NCBI GenBank assembly: GCA_902571915.1
Contig: CACGDY010000001.1
Span: 248,001 to 312,000, forward strand
Direction of reading: 5' to 3'
Origin: an uncultured Pelagibacteraceae bacterium
Lineage (GTDB): Bacteria > Pseudomonadota > Alphaproteobacteria > Pelagibacterales > Pelagibacteraceae
DNA length: 64,000 bases
The position numbers were made by a program, and so were the translations under genes. Positions 30,192 to 39,775 of the stretch are shown here, one piece after another. The notes under the pieces were generated by a model, which saw nothing but the letters and a program-made list of their open reading frames with translations, was not told where the DNA came from and ran no database searches. Position 1 is the first letter of the stretch. Each line of letters begins with the position of its first letter.

Positions 30192-30646
30192 TCTGTCCTT
30201 GTGAGAAAAAAGGGGAAACTTCTGTAGTAGATTCCAGACCTACAGAAGATGGAACTGCGATTCGTAGAAGAAGACTATGTAGTTGTGGCGCAAGATTTAC
30301 TACATTTGAAAGAATTCAGCATCGTGAAGTGATGGTTGTAAAAAAAAATGGAAGGAAATCTTCTTTTGATCGAGATAAATTGGCTAAATCAATTTACATT
30401 GCATTAAAAAAGAGACCTTTAGATACAGAAACTGTCGAAAAATTTATTAGTCGAATTACAAGATCTTTAGAAGAATTAGGGCAGAATGAAATTGCGAGCA
30501 ATACAATTGGAACAATGGTTATGGAGGGTTTAAAGGAACTTGATCCAGTTGCATATGTTAGGTTTGCCTCTGTTTATAGAAACTTTAGAGAAGAACAAGA
30601 TTTCGTACAATTTGTGGACAAGCTAGATGTCTACAAAAAAAGATAA
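30188..30646 (+). CDS. nrdR: Transcriptional repressor NrdR, with variant zinc ribbon
   Basis: ATP/dATP-sensing repressor of ribonucleotide reductase genes. The 152 residues have an N-terminal zinc ribbon and an ATP-cone ([24 protein letters not shown] near residue 50). The ribbon is odd: the first pair reads ICPCEKKG (CxC) and the second [14 protein letters not shown] (CxC), where usual NrdR has CxxC in both. The spacing change is at both knuckles, so a single sequencing error cannot explain it. Overlaps glyA by four bases and ribD by 20. Confidence 0.94.
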   Translation: MICPCEKKGETSVVDSRPTEDGTAIRRRRLCSCGARFTTFERIQHREVMVVKKNGRKSSFDRDKLAKSIYIALKKRPLDTETVEKFISRITRSLEELGQNEIASNTIGTMVMEGLKELDPVAYVRFASVYRNFREEQDFVQFVDKLDVYKKR

Positions 30647-31730
30647 ATTCTCAGCTCAAGATAAAAATTTCATGAAATTAGCCTTAAATTTAGCTAATTC
30701 GCGAAGAGGTTTAACAGGAAACAATCCTTCGGTTGGATGTGTAATTGTAAAGAATGATAGAATAATATCTATAGGACAAACAGGCTATAATGGCAGACCT
30801 CATGCAGAACATAATGCTATTTTAAATTGTTCAGAAAATTTAAAAGACTCAAAAATGTATGTTACTTTAGAGCCATGTAATCATTATGGGAAAACACCGC
30901 CCTGTACCAAAAATATTATAAAGAATAAAATTGGAGAAGTTTATTATTCAATGGATGACATTGATTTAAAAGTGAAGGGCAAGAGTTATTCAATATTAAG
31001 AAAAAACAAAATTAAAGTTAAAAAGGGGCTTTTAAGAAAAGATGCAGAAAATTTATACAGATCTTATTTTTTTAATAGAAAAAAGAAACTACCCTATGTA
31101 ATTGGAAAAATTGCAGTATCAAAGAATAAGATTATTTACAGCGAAACATCAAAGAGAATTACTGATAAAACATCTGATAAATTGACTCATTATTTAAGAT
31201 TAAAAAGTGATGGTATAATGATTTCTAGCAAAACCTTAAATATAGATAATCCAAAACTAAATTGTAGGTTGGAAGGTTTTAATCAATTCTCACCAAAAAG
31301 AATTATTTTAGACAAAAATTTAGAAATAAATTTAAGAAGTTATATAGTTAAATCGATAAAAAATGAAAATACTATAATTTTCCATAATTCTAACGATAAA
31401 TCAAAAATAAAACTTTTAAAAAGAAGAGGTACTATTCTAATAAAACAATCTACAGATAAATACAAAAATTTAGATCTAAAAAAAATTCTGAAAAACTTAT
31501 ATAAAATGGAAATAAGAAATCTATTAGTAGAGGGCGGAGATATATTGACAAAAAATTTCCTTCAAAAGAAATTATTTAATGAATTTTATATGTTTAGAAG
31601 TTCGAAAAATTTATCTAAAAACAAAAAACATGTTAATTTTACTTCTTTCAACATTTTGAATACCAAATATAATAATCATAAGATAAGCTCTAAATTAGCT
31701 AGCGATAAATTAATTATTTATAAAAATTAA
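30627..31730 (+). CDS. ribD: Bifunctional riboflavin biosynthesis deaminase/reductase
   Basis: Two steps of riboflavin synthesis. The N-terminal deaminase domain has the zinc motif GRPHAEHNAIL near residue 57 and TLEPCNHYGKTPPCTK near 80. The C-terminal reductase domain (LPYVIGKIAVSKN, DGIMISSKTLNIDNPKLNCR and LLVEGGDILTKNF) follows from about residue 150. 367 residues is normal. First rib gene of the ribD-ribE-ribBX-ribH run. Confidence 0.95.
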   Translation: MSTKKDKFSAQDKNFMKLALNLANSRRGLTGNNPSVGCVIVKNDRIISIGQTGYNGRPHAEHNAILNCSENLKDSKMYVTLEPCNHYGKTPPCTKNIIKNKIGEVYYSMDDIDLKVKGKSYSILRKNKIKVKKGLLRKDAENLYRSYFFNRKKKLPYVIGKIAVSKNKIIYSETSKRITDKTSDKLTHYLRLKSDGIMISSKTLNIDNPKLNCRLEGFNQFSPKRIILDKNLEINLRSYIVKSIKNENTIIFHNSNDKSKIKLLKRRGTILIKQSTDKYKNLDLKKILKNLYKMEIRNLLVEGGDILTKNFLQKKLFNEFYMFRSSKNLSKNKKHVNFTSFNILNTKYNNHKISSKLASDKLIIYKN

Positions 31731-31731
31731 A

Positions 31732-32325
31732 ATGTTTAATGGAATTATTTTCAACAAAGGTTTAATAACAAAAATAATTAAAAGACCTAAAGGAATTAAT
31801 ATTTTTGTAAAATCTAATCTAAAATTAGGTTTAAAAGATATAGGTGTTTCTGTAGCTTGTGATGGAGTTTGTCTTACTCTCATTTCAATAAAAAAAAGAA
31901 TTATGGAATTTTATTTATCAAATGAAACTATAAAAAGATCAAAATTTAGATACATAAAGTTAAATGATATAATTAATCTAGAACTTCCTCTTAAATATGG
32001 TCAAAAAATTTCAGGGCATATTTGTCAAGGACATGTTGATACTATTGGAAAAATATTATCAGTAAAAAATATTGATAAATCTTATCTATTTGATTTTGAA
32101 ATTAATAAAAAAGAGAGAAAAAATATAATCGAAAAAGCTTCAATTAGTATAAATGGCATATCATTAACAATTTCTAAAGTGACGAAAAAAGGTTTTCAAA
32201 TTTGGATAATTCCTCATACTTATAAATTAACAAATCTATCATCTCTTAAAAAAGGCAATTTAGTTAACGTAGAAATAGATATTCTTTCAAAATACGTTAG
32301 AAACTATTTTTATGAAAAAAAATAA
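31732..32325 (+). CDS. ribE: Riboflavin synthase, alpha chain
   Basis: Dismutates two lumazines to riboflavin. The 197 residues form two tandem lumazine-binding halves: MFNGIIFNKGLI with VACDGVCLTLIS, and GQKISGHICQGHVDTIG with SINGISLTISKV. Start lies one base after the ribD stop; the end overlaps the following gene by 14 bases. Confidence 0.94.
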   Translation: MFNGIIFNKGLITKIIKRPKGINIFVKSNLKLGLKDIGVSVACDGVCLTLISIKKRIMEFYLSNETIKRSKFRYIKLNDIINLELPLKYGQKISGHICQGHVDTIGKILSVKNIDKSYLFDFEINKKERKNIIEKASISINGISLTISKVTKKGFQIWIIPHTYKLTNLSSLKKGNLVNVEIDILSKYVRNYFYEKK

Positions 32326-33412
32326 TTATTCATCAATAGAAACTATAATAAATGTTGCAAAAAAAGGGGGTATGTACATTTTAGTTGATGATGAAAAAAG
32401 AGAAAATGAAGGTGATTTAGTCATGTCAACCTCGGATACAAATGCAAAGAATATTAATTTCATGGCTAAATATGGAAGAGGTCTAATTTGTTTAGCATTA
32501 GATACTATTCAGGCAAAAAGGTTAAATTTATCTTTAATGTCACCTGTAAATCAATCAAGAAATCAAACAGCATTTACAATTTCAATAGAAGCAAAAAAAG
32601 GTATTACAACGGGTATATCAGCAAAAGATAGAGCTAGAACAATCAAAATAGCTTCAAAGAAAAACGTAAATAAAAAAGACATAGTATCTCCAGGACACGT
32701 CTTTCCCATCATCGCAAAAGATGGCGGCGTTCTCGTTAGAGCAGGTCATACTGAAGCTTCTGTGGATATTTCAAAGTTAGCTAAAAAGAATAATTCTGCG
32801 GTCATTTGCGAAATAATGAATGAGAATGGAACTATGGCAAAGGGTCAAGAGCTTTTTAATTTTGCAAAAAAACATAAGCTTAAAATTGGAAAAATTGAAG
32901 ATCTTATTTCTTACCGATTAAAAAAAGAAAAATTAGTAAAATTAAAAAAATCATCGGACATTAAATTAAAAAATCAACAATATAAAATTAAGATTTATGA
33001 GAATCTTTTAGACGGGTCGGAACATTTTGTTTTAGTTAAAGGATATTTAAAAAAAGGAATTATACCTAGAGTTAGGGTAATATCATCTAATGTTGTCCAC
33101 AATTATTTGATTAACCAAAAACTACCAAACTCATTCAACAAAACTTTAAATTATTTTAAAAAATATAATAACTGTGTTTTGGTATTTATAAATGATACAA
33201 ATTTAAAATCAGTTTCCCAAACTCTCAAAGATTATAAAAAAAACATTATTAATAATAGAAAAAATGATAAACAAATTAGAAATTATGGAATAGGTGCTCA
33301 AATAATCAAAGATCTAAAAATAAAAAAAATGATTTTGATTACAAAATCACCAAAAAGAGTTATTGGATTAGAGGGTTTTGATATAAAGATTACCAAACAA
33401 GAGTTAATTTGA
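32312..33412 (+). CDS. ribB: 3,4-dihydroxy-2-butanone 4-phosphate synthase with degenerate GTP cyclohydrolase II half (RibBX-like)
   Basis: Residues 1-200 are a complete RibB domain: VDDEKRENEGDLVMS near residue 26, SARD-like GISAKDRARTI, and the HTEASVDISKLA motif. Residues ~215-366 align with RibA, but the three zinc cysteines (normally HSECLTGD...RCDCG) are missing (PRVRVISSNVVHNYLI) and the RQEGRGIGL catalytic motif is absent. Only the C-terminal IGAQIIKDLKIKKMILIT remains. I expect RibB activity only; the second half may be regulatory, as proposed for RibBX hybrids. Confidence 0.92.
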   Translation: MKKNNYSSIETIINVAKKGGMYILVDDEKRENEGDLVMSTSDTNAKNINFMAKYGRGLICLALDTIQAKRLNLSLMSPVNQSRNQTAFTISIEAKKGITTGISAKDRARTIKIASKKNVNKKDIVSPGHVFPIIAKDGGVLVRAGHTEASVDISKLAKKNNSAVICEIMNENGTMAKGQELFNFAKKHKLKIGKIEDLISYRLKKEKLVKLKKSSDIKLKNQQYKIKIYENLLDGSEHFVLVKGYLKKGIIPRVRVISSNVVHNYLINQKLPNSFNKTLNYFKKYNNCVLVFINDTNLKSVSQTLKDYKKNIINNRKNDKQIRNYGIGAQIIKDLKIKKMILITKSPKRVIGLEGFDIKITKQELI

Positions 33413-33801
33413 TGAAAAAAAAAATTTTAATAGTCAACGCGAATTATTATAGAGATATTTCTTATGGTTTACTTTCTAGTGCACTTAAATCACTACCAAA
33501 ATCATATAATGTTAAGATTATAAATGTCCCAGGAGTTTTCGAAATACCCGTAACAATTTCCAAAAATTTAAACAAATTTAATGCATTTATAGCTTTAGGC
33601 TGTGTAATAAAAGGACAAACTCCTCATTTCGATTTTATTTCTCAAGCCACTACTGATGCTATCATGAAATTATCAATATATAAAAAAAAACCAATTGGAA
33701 ATGGGATTATAACTTGTTTAAATATGAAACAAGCGAAAGCAAGAAAAAAAAAGGGCACTGAAGCAGCAAAAGCTATTTTGTCAGTATTATTACAAAAATG
33801 A
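33409..33801 (+). CDS. ribH: 6,7-dimethyl-8-ribityllumazine synthase
   Basis: Penultimate riboflavin step. The 130-residue protein has the VPGVFEIPVTISK motif near residue 44, the ALGCVIKGQTPHFDFI motif with the catalytic His near 75, and GIITCLNMKQAKAR. Slightly shorter than typical (140-160). Overlaps the ribB stop and the nusB start by four bases each. Confidence 0.93.
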   Translation: MMKKKILIVNANYYRDISYGLLSSALKSLPKSYNVKIINVPGVFEIPVTISKNLNKFNAFIALGCVIKGQTPHFDFISQATTDAIMKLSIYKKKPIGNGIITCLNMKQAKARKKKGTEAAKAILSVLLQK

Positions 33802-34202
33802 AAGTTTTTTATAGCCCAAAAAATAATCCAAGAGTAATAATAATTCAGAAACTGTATGGAAAATTTTTTAATGACGATGAAAAAATAGATTTTCCCAAAC
33901 ACAGATTCAAAAAATTTATAAAAGATATTGTTTCAGGAACTATTGAGCGAAATGAAATCATACTTGAGACTTTAGATGATAATTTAGGAAAAGAAATTCA
34001 ATTTGATAATTTAGATAAATTGTTTCAAGTCATTTTAAAATCTGCTACTTATGAACTTTTATACAAACCAAATGTCTCTATTAAGATAATAATAAAAGAA
34101 TATCTTAATGCCTCTAATTTTTTTTTAAATAATTCACAAACCAAATATCTAAATGCTTTACTAGATAATATTGCAAAAAAAATAAGAATAGATAATGCAT
34201 GA
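33798..34202 (+). CDS. nusB: Transcription antitermination factor NusB
   Basis: RNA-binding partner of NusE in rRNA antitermination. The 134-residue all-helical protein is divergent, but the LFQVILKSATYELLYKPNVSIKIIIKEYLNASNFF segment and the terminal FLNALLDNIAKKIR-like end match NusB, and the position after ribH is the normal one. The N-terminal ALQALYQ-like helix is weakly conserved. Confidence 0.85.
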   Translation: MKVFYSPKNNPRVIIIQKLYGKFFNDDEKIDFPKHRFKKFIKDIVSGTIERNEIILETLDDNLGKEIQFDNLDKLFQVILKSATYELLYKPNVSIKIIIKEYLNASNFFLNNSQTKYLNALLDNIAKKIRIDNA

Positions 34203-35154
34203 ATTTGATCTTATAAATAGATATTTTTCTAAGTTATCATTGAAAAATAAAAGTTCTTTAAAACTAAATGATGATGTTTTTTTTGATAAATCTAAAAATT
34301 TAGTTGTTTCAGTAGACACTTACGTAGAAGGAACTCATTTTATTAATTTTAAACATCCTAATCTTGTAATAAAAAAGATTCTAAGGTCATCAATTTCTGA
34401 TTTAATATGTAAAGGTGTAAATCCAAAATATTATTTTATATCAGGTTCCGGTAATAAATCCTCGTTTACAAAAAAAAATGTTAGAATAATTTCTAATTCA
34501 TTAAAACAAGAACAAAAAAAATTTTTAATATATTTATCAGGGGGTGATACTGTTTTTTCAAATAAGCTAAGTTTTACAATTATAACACTAGGTTATTCTA
34601 AAAAAATAATATTAAGAAATAATGCTAAAATAAATGATGATATATATGTCACCGGTAACTTGGGAGATAGCTTTATCGGTTTAAAAGTTTTAAAAAAAAA
34701 GATTATTTTAAAAAAAAATTTAAAATCTTATTTTATAAAAAAATACTATCACCCAGACTTATATATAAATATAACCAAAAAATTATTAAAATTTGCGAAT
34801 ACCTCAATTGATATTTCTGATGGTTTAATTTCAGACATAGATAAACTTATTAATAAACAAAACCTATCATACAAACTTTATTTAAAAGATATACCAATTT
34901 CAAATAATCTAAAGAATGTAATAAAATTAAGAAAAATTAAAAAATTATCATGTATTTCACAAGGTGATGATTACCAAATACTATTTACAGCTGCACCATC
35001 AAAATCTAGACTAATTAAAAATGTATTTAAAAATTCTGGCATCAAAATTTCAAAAATAGGAAAAATTTATAATAATAAAAAGAAATCTCAAATTATAAAT
35101 GAAAAAAACATTGAAATAAGGCTTAAAAATAAAGGTTATTTTCATAAATTTTAA
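34195..35154 (+). CDS. thiL: Thiamine-monophosphate kinase
   Basis: Phosphorylates thiamine monophosphate to the active cofactor. The 319 residues show LNDDVFFDKSKNLVVSVDTYVEGTHF near the N-terminus (Mg-ATP binding Asp cluster), SSISDLICKGVNPKYYF, GGDTVFSNKLSF, VTGNLGDSFIGL, and DISDGLISDIDKL near 206. Normal length. Overlaps nusB by eight bases, the classic ribH-nusB-thiL order. Confidence 0.92.
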   Translation: MHEFDLINRYFSKLSLKNKSSLKLNDDVFFDKSKNLVVSVDTYVEGTHFINFKHPNLVIKKILRSSISDLICKGVNPKYYFISGSGNKSSFTKKNVRIISNSLKQEQKKFLIYLSGGDTVFSNKLSFTIITLGYSKKIILRNNAKINDDIYVTGNLGDSFIGLKVLKKKIILKKNLKSYFIKKYYHPDLYINITKKLLKFANTSIDISDGLISDIDKLINKQNLSYKLYLKDIPISNNLKNVIKLRKIKKLSCISQGDDYQILFTAAPSKSRLIKNVFKNSGIKISKIGKIYNNKKKSQIINEKNIEIRLKNKGYFHKF

Positions 35155-35231
35155 GAAGTTAATCATTGCCTTTTATATCCTTTTTTGTATTGTCCGTTTT
35201 TTAATTTAATAAAAAAATTAACCAAAGTAAT

Positions 35232-37337
35232 ATGAGTTCATCGATAGACAACATTCTTTTATACACAATTGCTGCAGGTTTTTTGTCAATAGTGTATGGA
35301 TATTTTACAGGTAAAAATATTTTAAATTCAAGTGCGGGTAATTCCAAAATGCAAGAAATTGCATCTGCTATTCAAATAGGTGCTAAAGCTTACCTAGCAA
35401 GACAATATAAAACTATTGCAATAGTTGGAATAGTTGTATTAGTTATAGTGAGTATAGCATTTAGCCCTCTTGTTGGACTAGGTTACTTAATTGGCGCAGC
35501 TTTATCAGGTATAGCTGGATATGTTGGTATGTTAGTTTCTGTTCAAGCAAATGTAAGAACAGCAGAAGCTTCTCGCAAAGGTTTGGCTAATGGTTTATCC
35601 GTGGCATTTAAATCTGGTGCTGTAACTGGTATGTTGGTTGCAGGTTTAGCTTTGTTAGCTATAGCTCTTTATTATTATCTATTATTAAAATTTGATATTG
35701 AAGAGAGAGAGGTAGTTAATGCTCTTGTAGCTTTAGGTTTTGGTGCTTCCTTGATATCAATATTTGCAAGGCTGGGCGGTGGAATTTTTACTAAAGGTGC
35801 AGATGTTGGAGCAGATTTGGTTGGAAAAGTTGAAGCTGGTATTCCAGAAGATGATCCAAGAAATCCTGCTGTAATTGCTGATAACGTTGGTGATAATGTT
35901 GGTGATTGTGCGGGAATGGCTGCTGATTTATTCGAAACTTATGCAGTTACAATAGTTGCGACTATGGTTTTATCATCTATATTTTTTCCGGGTGATATTT
36001 CAATGATGATTTACCCTTTAACAATAGGTGGAGCTTGCATTCTAACATCAATATTAGGCACTTTTTTTGTAAAACTTGGATCAAGTAAAAATGTCATGAA
36101 TGCTTTATATAAAGGATTTGTTGTATCAGCTATCGCTTCATTAATAATCCTTTATCCAGTAACTGATTATGTTTTAGGTTTAGATACAACTTTTAAATTA
36201 AATAATATTTCTTTTTCAGGTATGAGTTTATATTATTGTGGTGTAATAGGATTAATAATTACTGGACTATTAATTTGGGTTACCGAGTATTATACTGGAA
36301 CAAATTTTAGACCAGTAAGGAGCGTCGCACAATCTTCGACAACAGGCCATGGAACAAATGTAATTCAAGGTTTAGCTATATCTTTAGAAGCTACTGCCAT
36401 TCCTGCCTTAATCATCGTTTCAGGTATATTGCTCACAAATCATATAGCTGGTCTTTATGGAATAGCAATAGCTGTAACCACTATGTTAGCACTAGCTGGA
36501 ATGGTTGTTGCTTTAGATGCGTATGGCCCAGTAACAGATAACGCAGGAGGAATTGCTGAAATGTCAAAACTACCTAACAAAGTTAGAAAAACTACTGATG
36601 CTTTAGACGCTGTAGGGAATACAACTAAAGCTGTAACAAAAGGTTATGCTATAGGATCTGCTGGATTAGGAGCGTTAGTACTTTTTGCAGCTTACACAGA
36701 GGATATTAAACATTTTTCAAAAGTTGCTGGCTCTAAATTAGAAGGAATTGTTGTAACTTTTGATTTGTCTAATCCATATGTGGTCGTTGGTTTATTAATA
36801 GGAGGAATGTTACCTTATTTATTTGGATCGATGGGTATGCAAGCAGTCGGTAGAGCAGGCGGAGCAGTCGTGATTGAAGTAAGAAGACAATTCAAAAAAT
36901 ACCCTGGTATTATGAAAAGAAAACAAAAACCAGATTACGCAAAATTAGTAGATTTACTAACTGTTGCAGCAATTAAAGAGATGATTATTCCATCATTACT
37001 TCCAGTTTTATCACCAATTGTTTTGTACTTTGTAATTTTTGCAATAGGAGGCCAAGTAGCAGCGTTAGCTTCTGTAGGTGCTATGTTATTAGGAGTTATA
37101 ATTACTGGTTTGTTTGTCGCTGTTTCAATGACTGCTGGTGGAGGTGCTTGGGATAACGCCAAAAAATATATTGAAGATGGAAATCATGGAGGAAAAGGAT
37201 CTGAGGCTCATAAAGCAGCAGTTACAGGAGATACTGTTGGCGACCCCTATAAAGATACTGCTGGACCTGCAGTTAATCCAATGATTAAGATAACCAATAT
37301 AGTAGCTTTATTGTTATTAGCAGTAATAGCTAATTGA
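35232..37337 (+). CDS. hppA: Membrane-bound proton-translocating pyrophosphatase
   Basis: Couples PPi hydrolysis to proton export. The 701 residues form about 16 membrane helices. The substrate motif [20 protein letters not shown] lies near residue 196, followed by [21 protein letters not shown] and the C-terminal [18 protein letters not shown]. The helix 12 segment reads [17 protein letters not shown] with Lys after the NTT, the pattern of K+-independent H+-PPases. Preceded by a 77-base AT-rich gap likely holding its own promoter. A PPi-driven pump suits energy-limited oligotrophs. Confidence 0.97.
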   Translation: MSSSIDNILLYTIAAGFLSIVYGYFTGKNILNSSAGNSKMQEIASAIQIGAKAYLARQYKTIAIVGIVVLVIVSIAFSPLVGLGYLIGAALSGIAGYVGMLVSVQANVRTAEASRKGLANGLSVAFKSGAVTGMLVAGLALLAIALYYYLLLKFDIEEREVVNALVALGFGASLISIFARLGGGIFTKGADVGADLVGKVEAGIPEDDPRNPAVIADNVGDNVGDCAGMAADLFETYAVTIVATMVLSSIFFPGDISMMIYPLTIGGACILTSILGTFFVKLGSSKNVMNALYKGFVVSAIASLIILYPVTDYVLGLDTTFKLNNISFSGMSLYYCGVIGLIITGLLIWVTEYYTGTNFRPVRSVAQSSTTGHGTNVIQGLAISLEATAIPALIIVSGILLTNHIAGLYGIAIAVTTMLALAGMVVALDAYGPVTDNAGGIAEMSKLPNKVRKTTDALDAVGNTTKAVTKGYAIGSAGLGALVLFAAYTEDIKHFSKVAGSKLEGIVVTFDLSNPYVVVGLLIGGMLPYLFGSMGMQAVGRAGGAVVIEVRRQFKKYPGIMKRKQKPDYAKLVDLLTVAAIKEMIIPSLLPVLSPIVLYFVIFAIGGQVAALASVGAMLLGVIITGLFVAVSMTAGGGAWDNAKKYIEDGNHGGKGSEAHKAAVTGDTVGDPYKDTAGPAVNPMIKITNIVALLLLAVIAN

Positions 37338-37347
37338 TAAGATATAT

Positions 37348-37815
37348 TTAATCTTTAATATTTCTTTTTTTTCCTAATGGATCATCAATTTTTTGTCTAA
37401 GAGAATATAAAAAATTATATACAAAAGATTGTTTTGTATAACTTACTTGTGTGATTTCTTTATCAAATTTTATCTTTTGCATATCTGTTTTATCATAAAA
37501 TTTTTTGCTCAATAAAACGCCTTTATTATCTAACTCTAGAATCAAGACATTATTAACTAAAAGTTTTTTTTTACCAAGTTTTGTAACTTTTGATCCAGTA
37601 GTTTTTCTTTCAATATATATAAACACATCGTTATCAAAAGAACTTTTAGTAGATGGGGGTCCAATTAGTTTTATAATATCATTTTTATTTGAATAATTAA
37701 TCTTTAATTTTTCTTGTTTTTTGTTAAGATTATGTACTCCATGATGCTTAACAACTTTATTAAGTCCGCAGCTTGCTATAAGAAATGAAATTAATATAAT
37801 AAAAATTTTTTTCAT
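37348..37815 (-). CDS. Outer membrane assembly lipoprotein, BamE/SmpA family
   Basis: Lipoprotein with signal peptide [17 protein letters not shown] and lipobox (IASC); the mature part begins at the Cys. The region NYSNKNDIIKLIGPPSTKSSFDNDVFIYIER matches the BamE core (helix, then GxP turn, then beta strands), the family that assists beta-barrel assembly. The start at 37815 (MKK) is preferred over the ORF-track start three codons upstream because it gives a clean signal peptide. Its ATG overlaps the divergent downstream gene's ATG (CATG). Confidence 0.82.
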   Translation of the reverse strand: MKKIFIILISFLIASCGLNKVVKHHGVHNLNKKQEKLKINYSNKNDIIKLIGPPSTKSSFDNDVFIYIERKTTGSKVTKLGKKKLLVNNVLILELDNKGVLLSKKFYDKTDMQKIKFDKEITQVSYTKQSFVYNFLYSLRQKIDDPLGKKRNIKD

Positions 37816-38281
37816 GGACAACATATATCTAAAACTTTATAATAAATTTATCAAATTAACTACCAATAAATTACTTTACAAAAATCTTCAACAGCAAGAT
37901 ACCTTTTCTGATAGATTAATTTTATTATTAGTTCACTTTGCTTTTTTTCTTAAGATCTTTAAATCTTCTGAAAATTCAAAAATTTTACAAGAGATTTATG
38001 ATTTTTTTTTTAGACAACTTGAATTGAGCATACGCGAAATAGGATATGGTGATCAATCAATAAACAAGAAAATGAAAGAATATATAAATTTGTTTCATTC
38101 GATAGTTTCAGATATTCATTTCTGGGATGATTTAGAAAAAAAAGATAAAGAGAAAAAAATTTCATTTTTTTTAGAAAATTTCAATAAAACTGATAATTTA
38201 GTTGAGTATTTTGATGAATTTGAACAAAATTTAAAAAAAAAAACTTTGAATTCTTATCTAAAAAGTGTAAGTACATTTTAA
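37814..38281 (+). CDS. Ubiquinol-cytochrome c chaperone family protein
   Basis: A 155-residue protein of the CBP3/UQCC1-like family that assists assembly of cytochrome bc1. Recognisable parts are [21 protein letters not shown] near residue 29 and [24 protein letters not shown] near 71, the equivalent of the RExGVGDLxVxKxMK motif of alphaproteobacterial members. Its ATG overlaps the divergent bamE start codon. Followed by rpmF-plsX, the common alphaproteobacterial order. Confidence 0.78.
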   Translation: MDNIYLKLYNKFIKLTTNKLLYKNLQQQDTFSDRLILLLVHFAFFLKIFKSSENSKILQEIYDFFFRQLELSIREIGYGDQSINKKMKEYINLFHSIVSDIHFWDDLEKKDKEKKISFFLENFNKTDNLVEYFDEFEQNLKKKTLNSYLKSVSTF

Positions 38282-38283
38282 TT

Positions 38284-38466
38284 ATGGCAGTACCAAAACG
38301 AAAACAAACACCTTCACGAACTGGAATGAGAAGATCAAAAAACATGAAGTTTTCTACTAAAAATGTTATTGAAGATAAAAAATCTGGAGAATATAGACTT
38401 TCTCATCATCTAGACTTAAAAACTGGTATGTATAAAGGTCGTCAAGTTCTAGATCCAAAAGAATAG
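38284..38466 (+). CDS. rpmF: 50S ribosomal protein L32
   Basis: The 60-residue protein opens [20 protein letters not shown], the invariant L32 N-terminus, and ends [11 protein letters not shown]. The zinc-binding cysteines of some L32 proteins are absent, as in other alphaproteobacteria. Lies two bases after the chaperone gene and directly before plsX, the conserved rpmF-plsX pair. Confidence 0.97.
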   Translation: MAVPKRKQTPSRTGMRRSKNMKFSTKNVIEDKKSGEYRLSHHLDLKTGMYKGRQVLDPKE

Positions 38467-38475
38467 ATATTACAA

Positions 38476-39474
38476 ATGTCAAACGTTGTCAGAATTGCAG
38501 TTGATGCAATGGGAGGTGATGGATCGCCTAAAAAAGTTATAGATGGTATAATTCACAATCATACTCTAAATAAAGATAATTTTTTTCAAATATTTGGAGA
38601 TGAAGAATTAATAAAGCCACTTATAGAAAAAAAGTTAAATCCAAATTTTTTTAAAATAGTGCATACAAAAAATTCAGTTAAAAGTACTGATAGTCCGTTA
38701 GAAGCTGCAAAAAAAGGTAAAAATACTAGTATGTGGTTATCTATTGAAAGTGTTAAAAAAAAAGAGTCTGATATTGTTATTTCTGCTGGAAATACAGGAG
38801 CTTTATTAGTAATAGCCAAATTGAATCTTAAAATGATCGAATCTATAGACAAACCAGCATTGTCTGCTTTGTGGCCTAATAAAAAAGGAATGAGTGTAGT
38901 TTTAGATTTAGGGGCTAATATTGAATGCAATTCAAAAAATTTGACAGATTTTAGTATTATGGGAGCATCTCTTTATAAATCTCTTTATCCTAATGAGAAT
39001 CCAAAAGTAGCATTATTGAATATTGGTTCAGAAGAATTAAAAGGGAATGAAACTATAAAAGAGACATTTCAAATATTGAGTGATAAAAAATTAGAATTTG
39101 ATTTTAAGGGTTATATAGAGGGCAATGAACTCATGAATGGAGAAGTCAATGTTATAGTATCAGATGGTTTTACAGGAAATGTGGCGCTCAAAACAGCAGA
39201 GGGAACTGCTAACTTTATTACACAAGAATTAAAAAAAACTTTAGGTGGAAACTTTATTGGAAAAATTTCCTCTTTATTAAATTTTTCAAATCTTAGTAAA
39301 TTTAAGAAAAGACTTGATCCTAGATTATATAACGGAGCAATTTTTATTGGGTTAGATAGTCCTGTAGTGAAAAGTCATGGTGGTACTGATTATTTTGGTT
39401 TTTCAAATTCATTAAATGTTTGTAATAGAATAGTAAAAGGAAGTTTAATAGAAAAAATAAAGAATAATATTTAA
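38476..39474 (+). CDS. plsX: Phosphate acyltransferase PlsX
   Basis: Makes acyl-phosphate from acyl-ACP, the donor for PlsY (0.4-0.9 kb). The 332 residues include RIAVDAMGGDGSPKKVIDG at the start, VISAGNTGALLVIAK near residue 98, NIGSEELKGNE near 180 and VSDGFTGNVALKTAEG near 227. Normal length; precedes ihfA by one base. Confidence 0.96.
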   Translation: MSNVVRIAVDAMGGDGSPKKVIDGIIHNHTLNKDNFFQIFGDEELIKPLIEKKLNPNFFKIVHTKNSVKSTDSPLEAAKKGKNTSMWLSIESVKKKESDIVISAGNTGALLVIAKLNLKMIESIDKPALSALWPNKKGMSVVLDLGANIECNSKNLTDFSIMGASLYKSLYPNENPKVALLNIGSEELKGNETIKETFQILSDKKLEFDFKGYIEGNELMNGEVNVIVSDGFTGNVALKTAEGTANFITQELKKTLGGNFIGKISSLLNFSNLSKFKKRLDPRLYNGAIFIGLDSPVVKSHGGTDYFGFSNSLNVCNRIVKGSLIEKIKNNI

Positions 39475-39475
39475 A

Positions 39476-39775
39476 ATGAGAATTAATTTAACTAAAAAAG
39501 ATTTAGTTAACTCTGTATACATGCAATTAGGTTTTTCTAAAAACATAACTGAATATTTGATAAATGATTTTTTTCAATCAATAGAGCAAAATTTAATAAT
39601 TGATAAAAAAATTAAGATCACAAATTTTGGTACTTTTTCATTACGAGAAAAAAAAGATAGAGTTGGAAGAAATCCAAAAACAAAAGAAGAGAAAATAATT
39701 ACCAAAAGAATAGTTGTACTTTTTAAACCCTCTAAAGAATTTAAAAAATTTGTCAATTCAATGGATGATGTATAA
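39476..39775 (+). CDS. ihfA: Integration host factor alpha subunit (HU/IHF family)
   Basis: DNA-bending protein of 99 residues. The DNA-binding arm reads KITNFGTFSLREKKDRVGRNPKTKEEKII, with the IHF-type RxGRNPKT motif, and the N-terminus LTKKDLVNSVYMQLGFSKN is typical of the alpha chain. Position plsX-ihfA-merR is the usual alphaproteobacterial order. The last bases overlap the start of the MerR gene. Confidence 0.92.
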   Translation: MRINLTKKDLVNSVYMQLGFSKNITEYLINDFFQSIEQNLIIDKKIKITNFGTFSLREKKDRVGRNPKTKEEKIITKRIVVLFKPSKEFKKFVNSMDDV

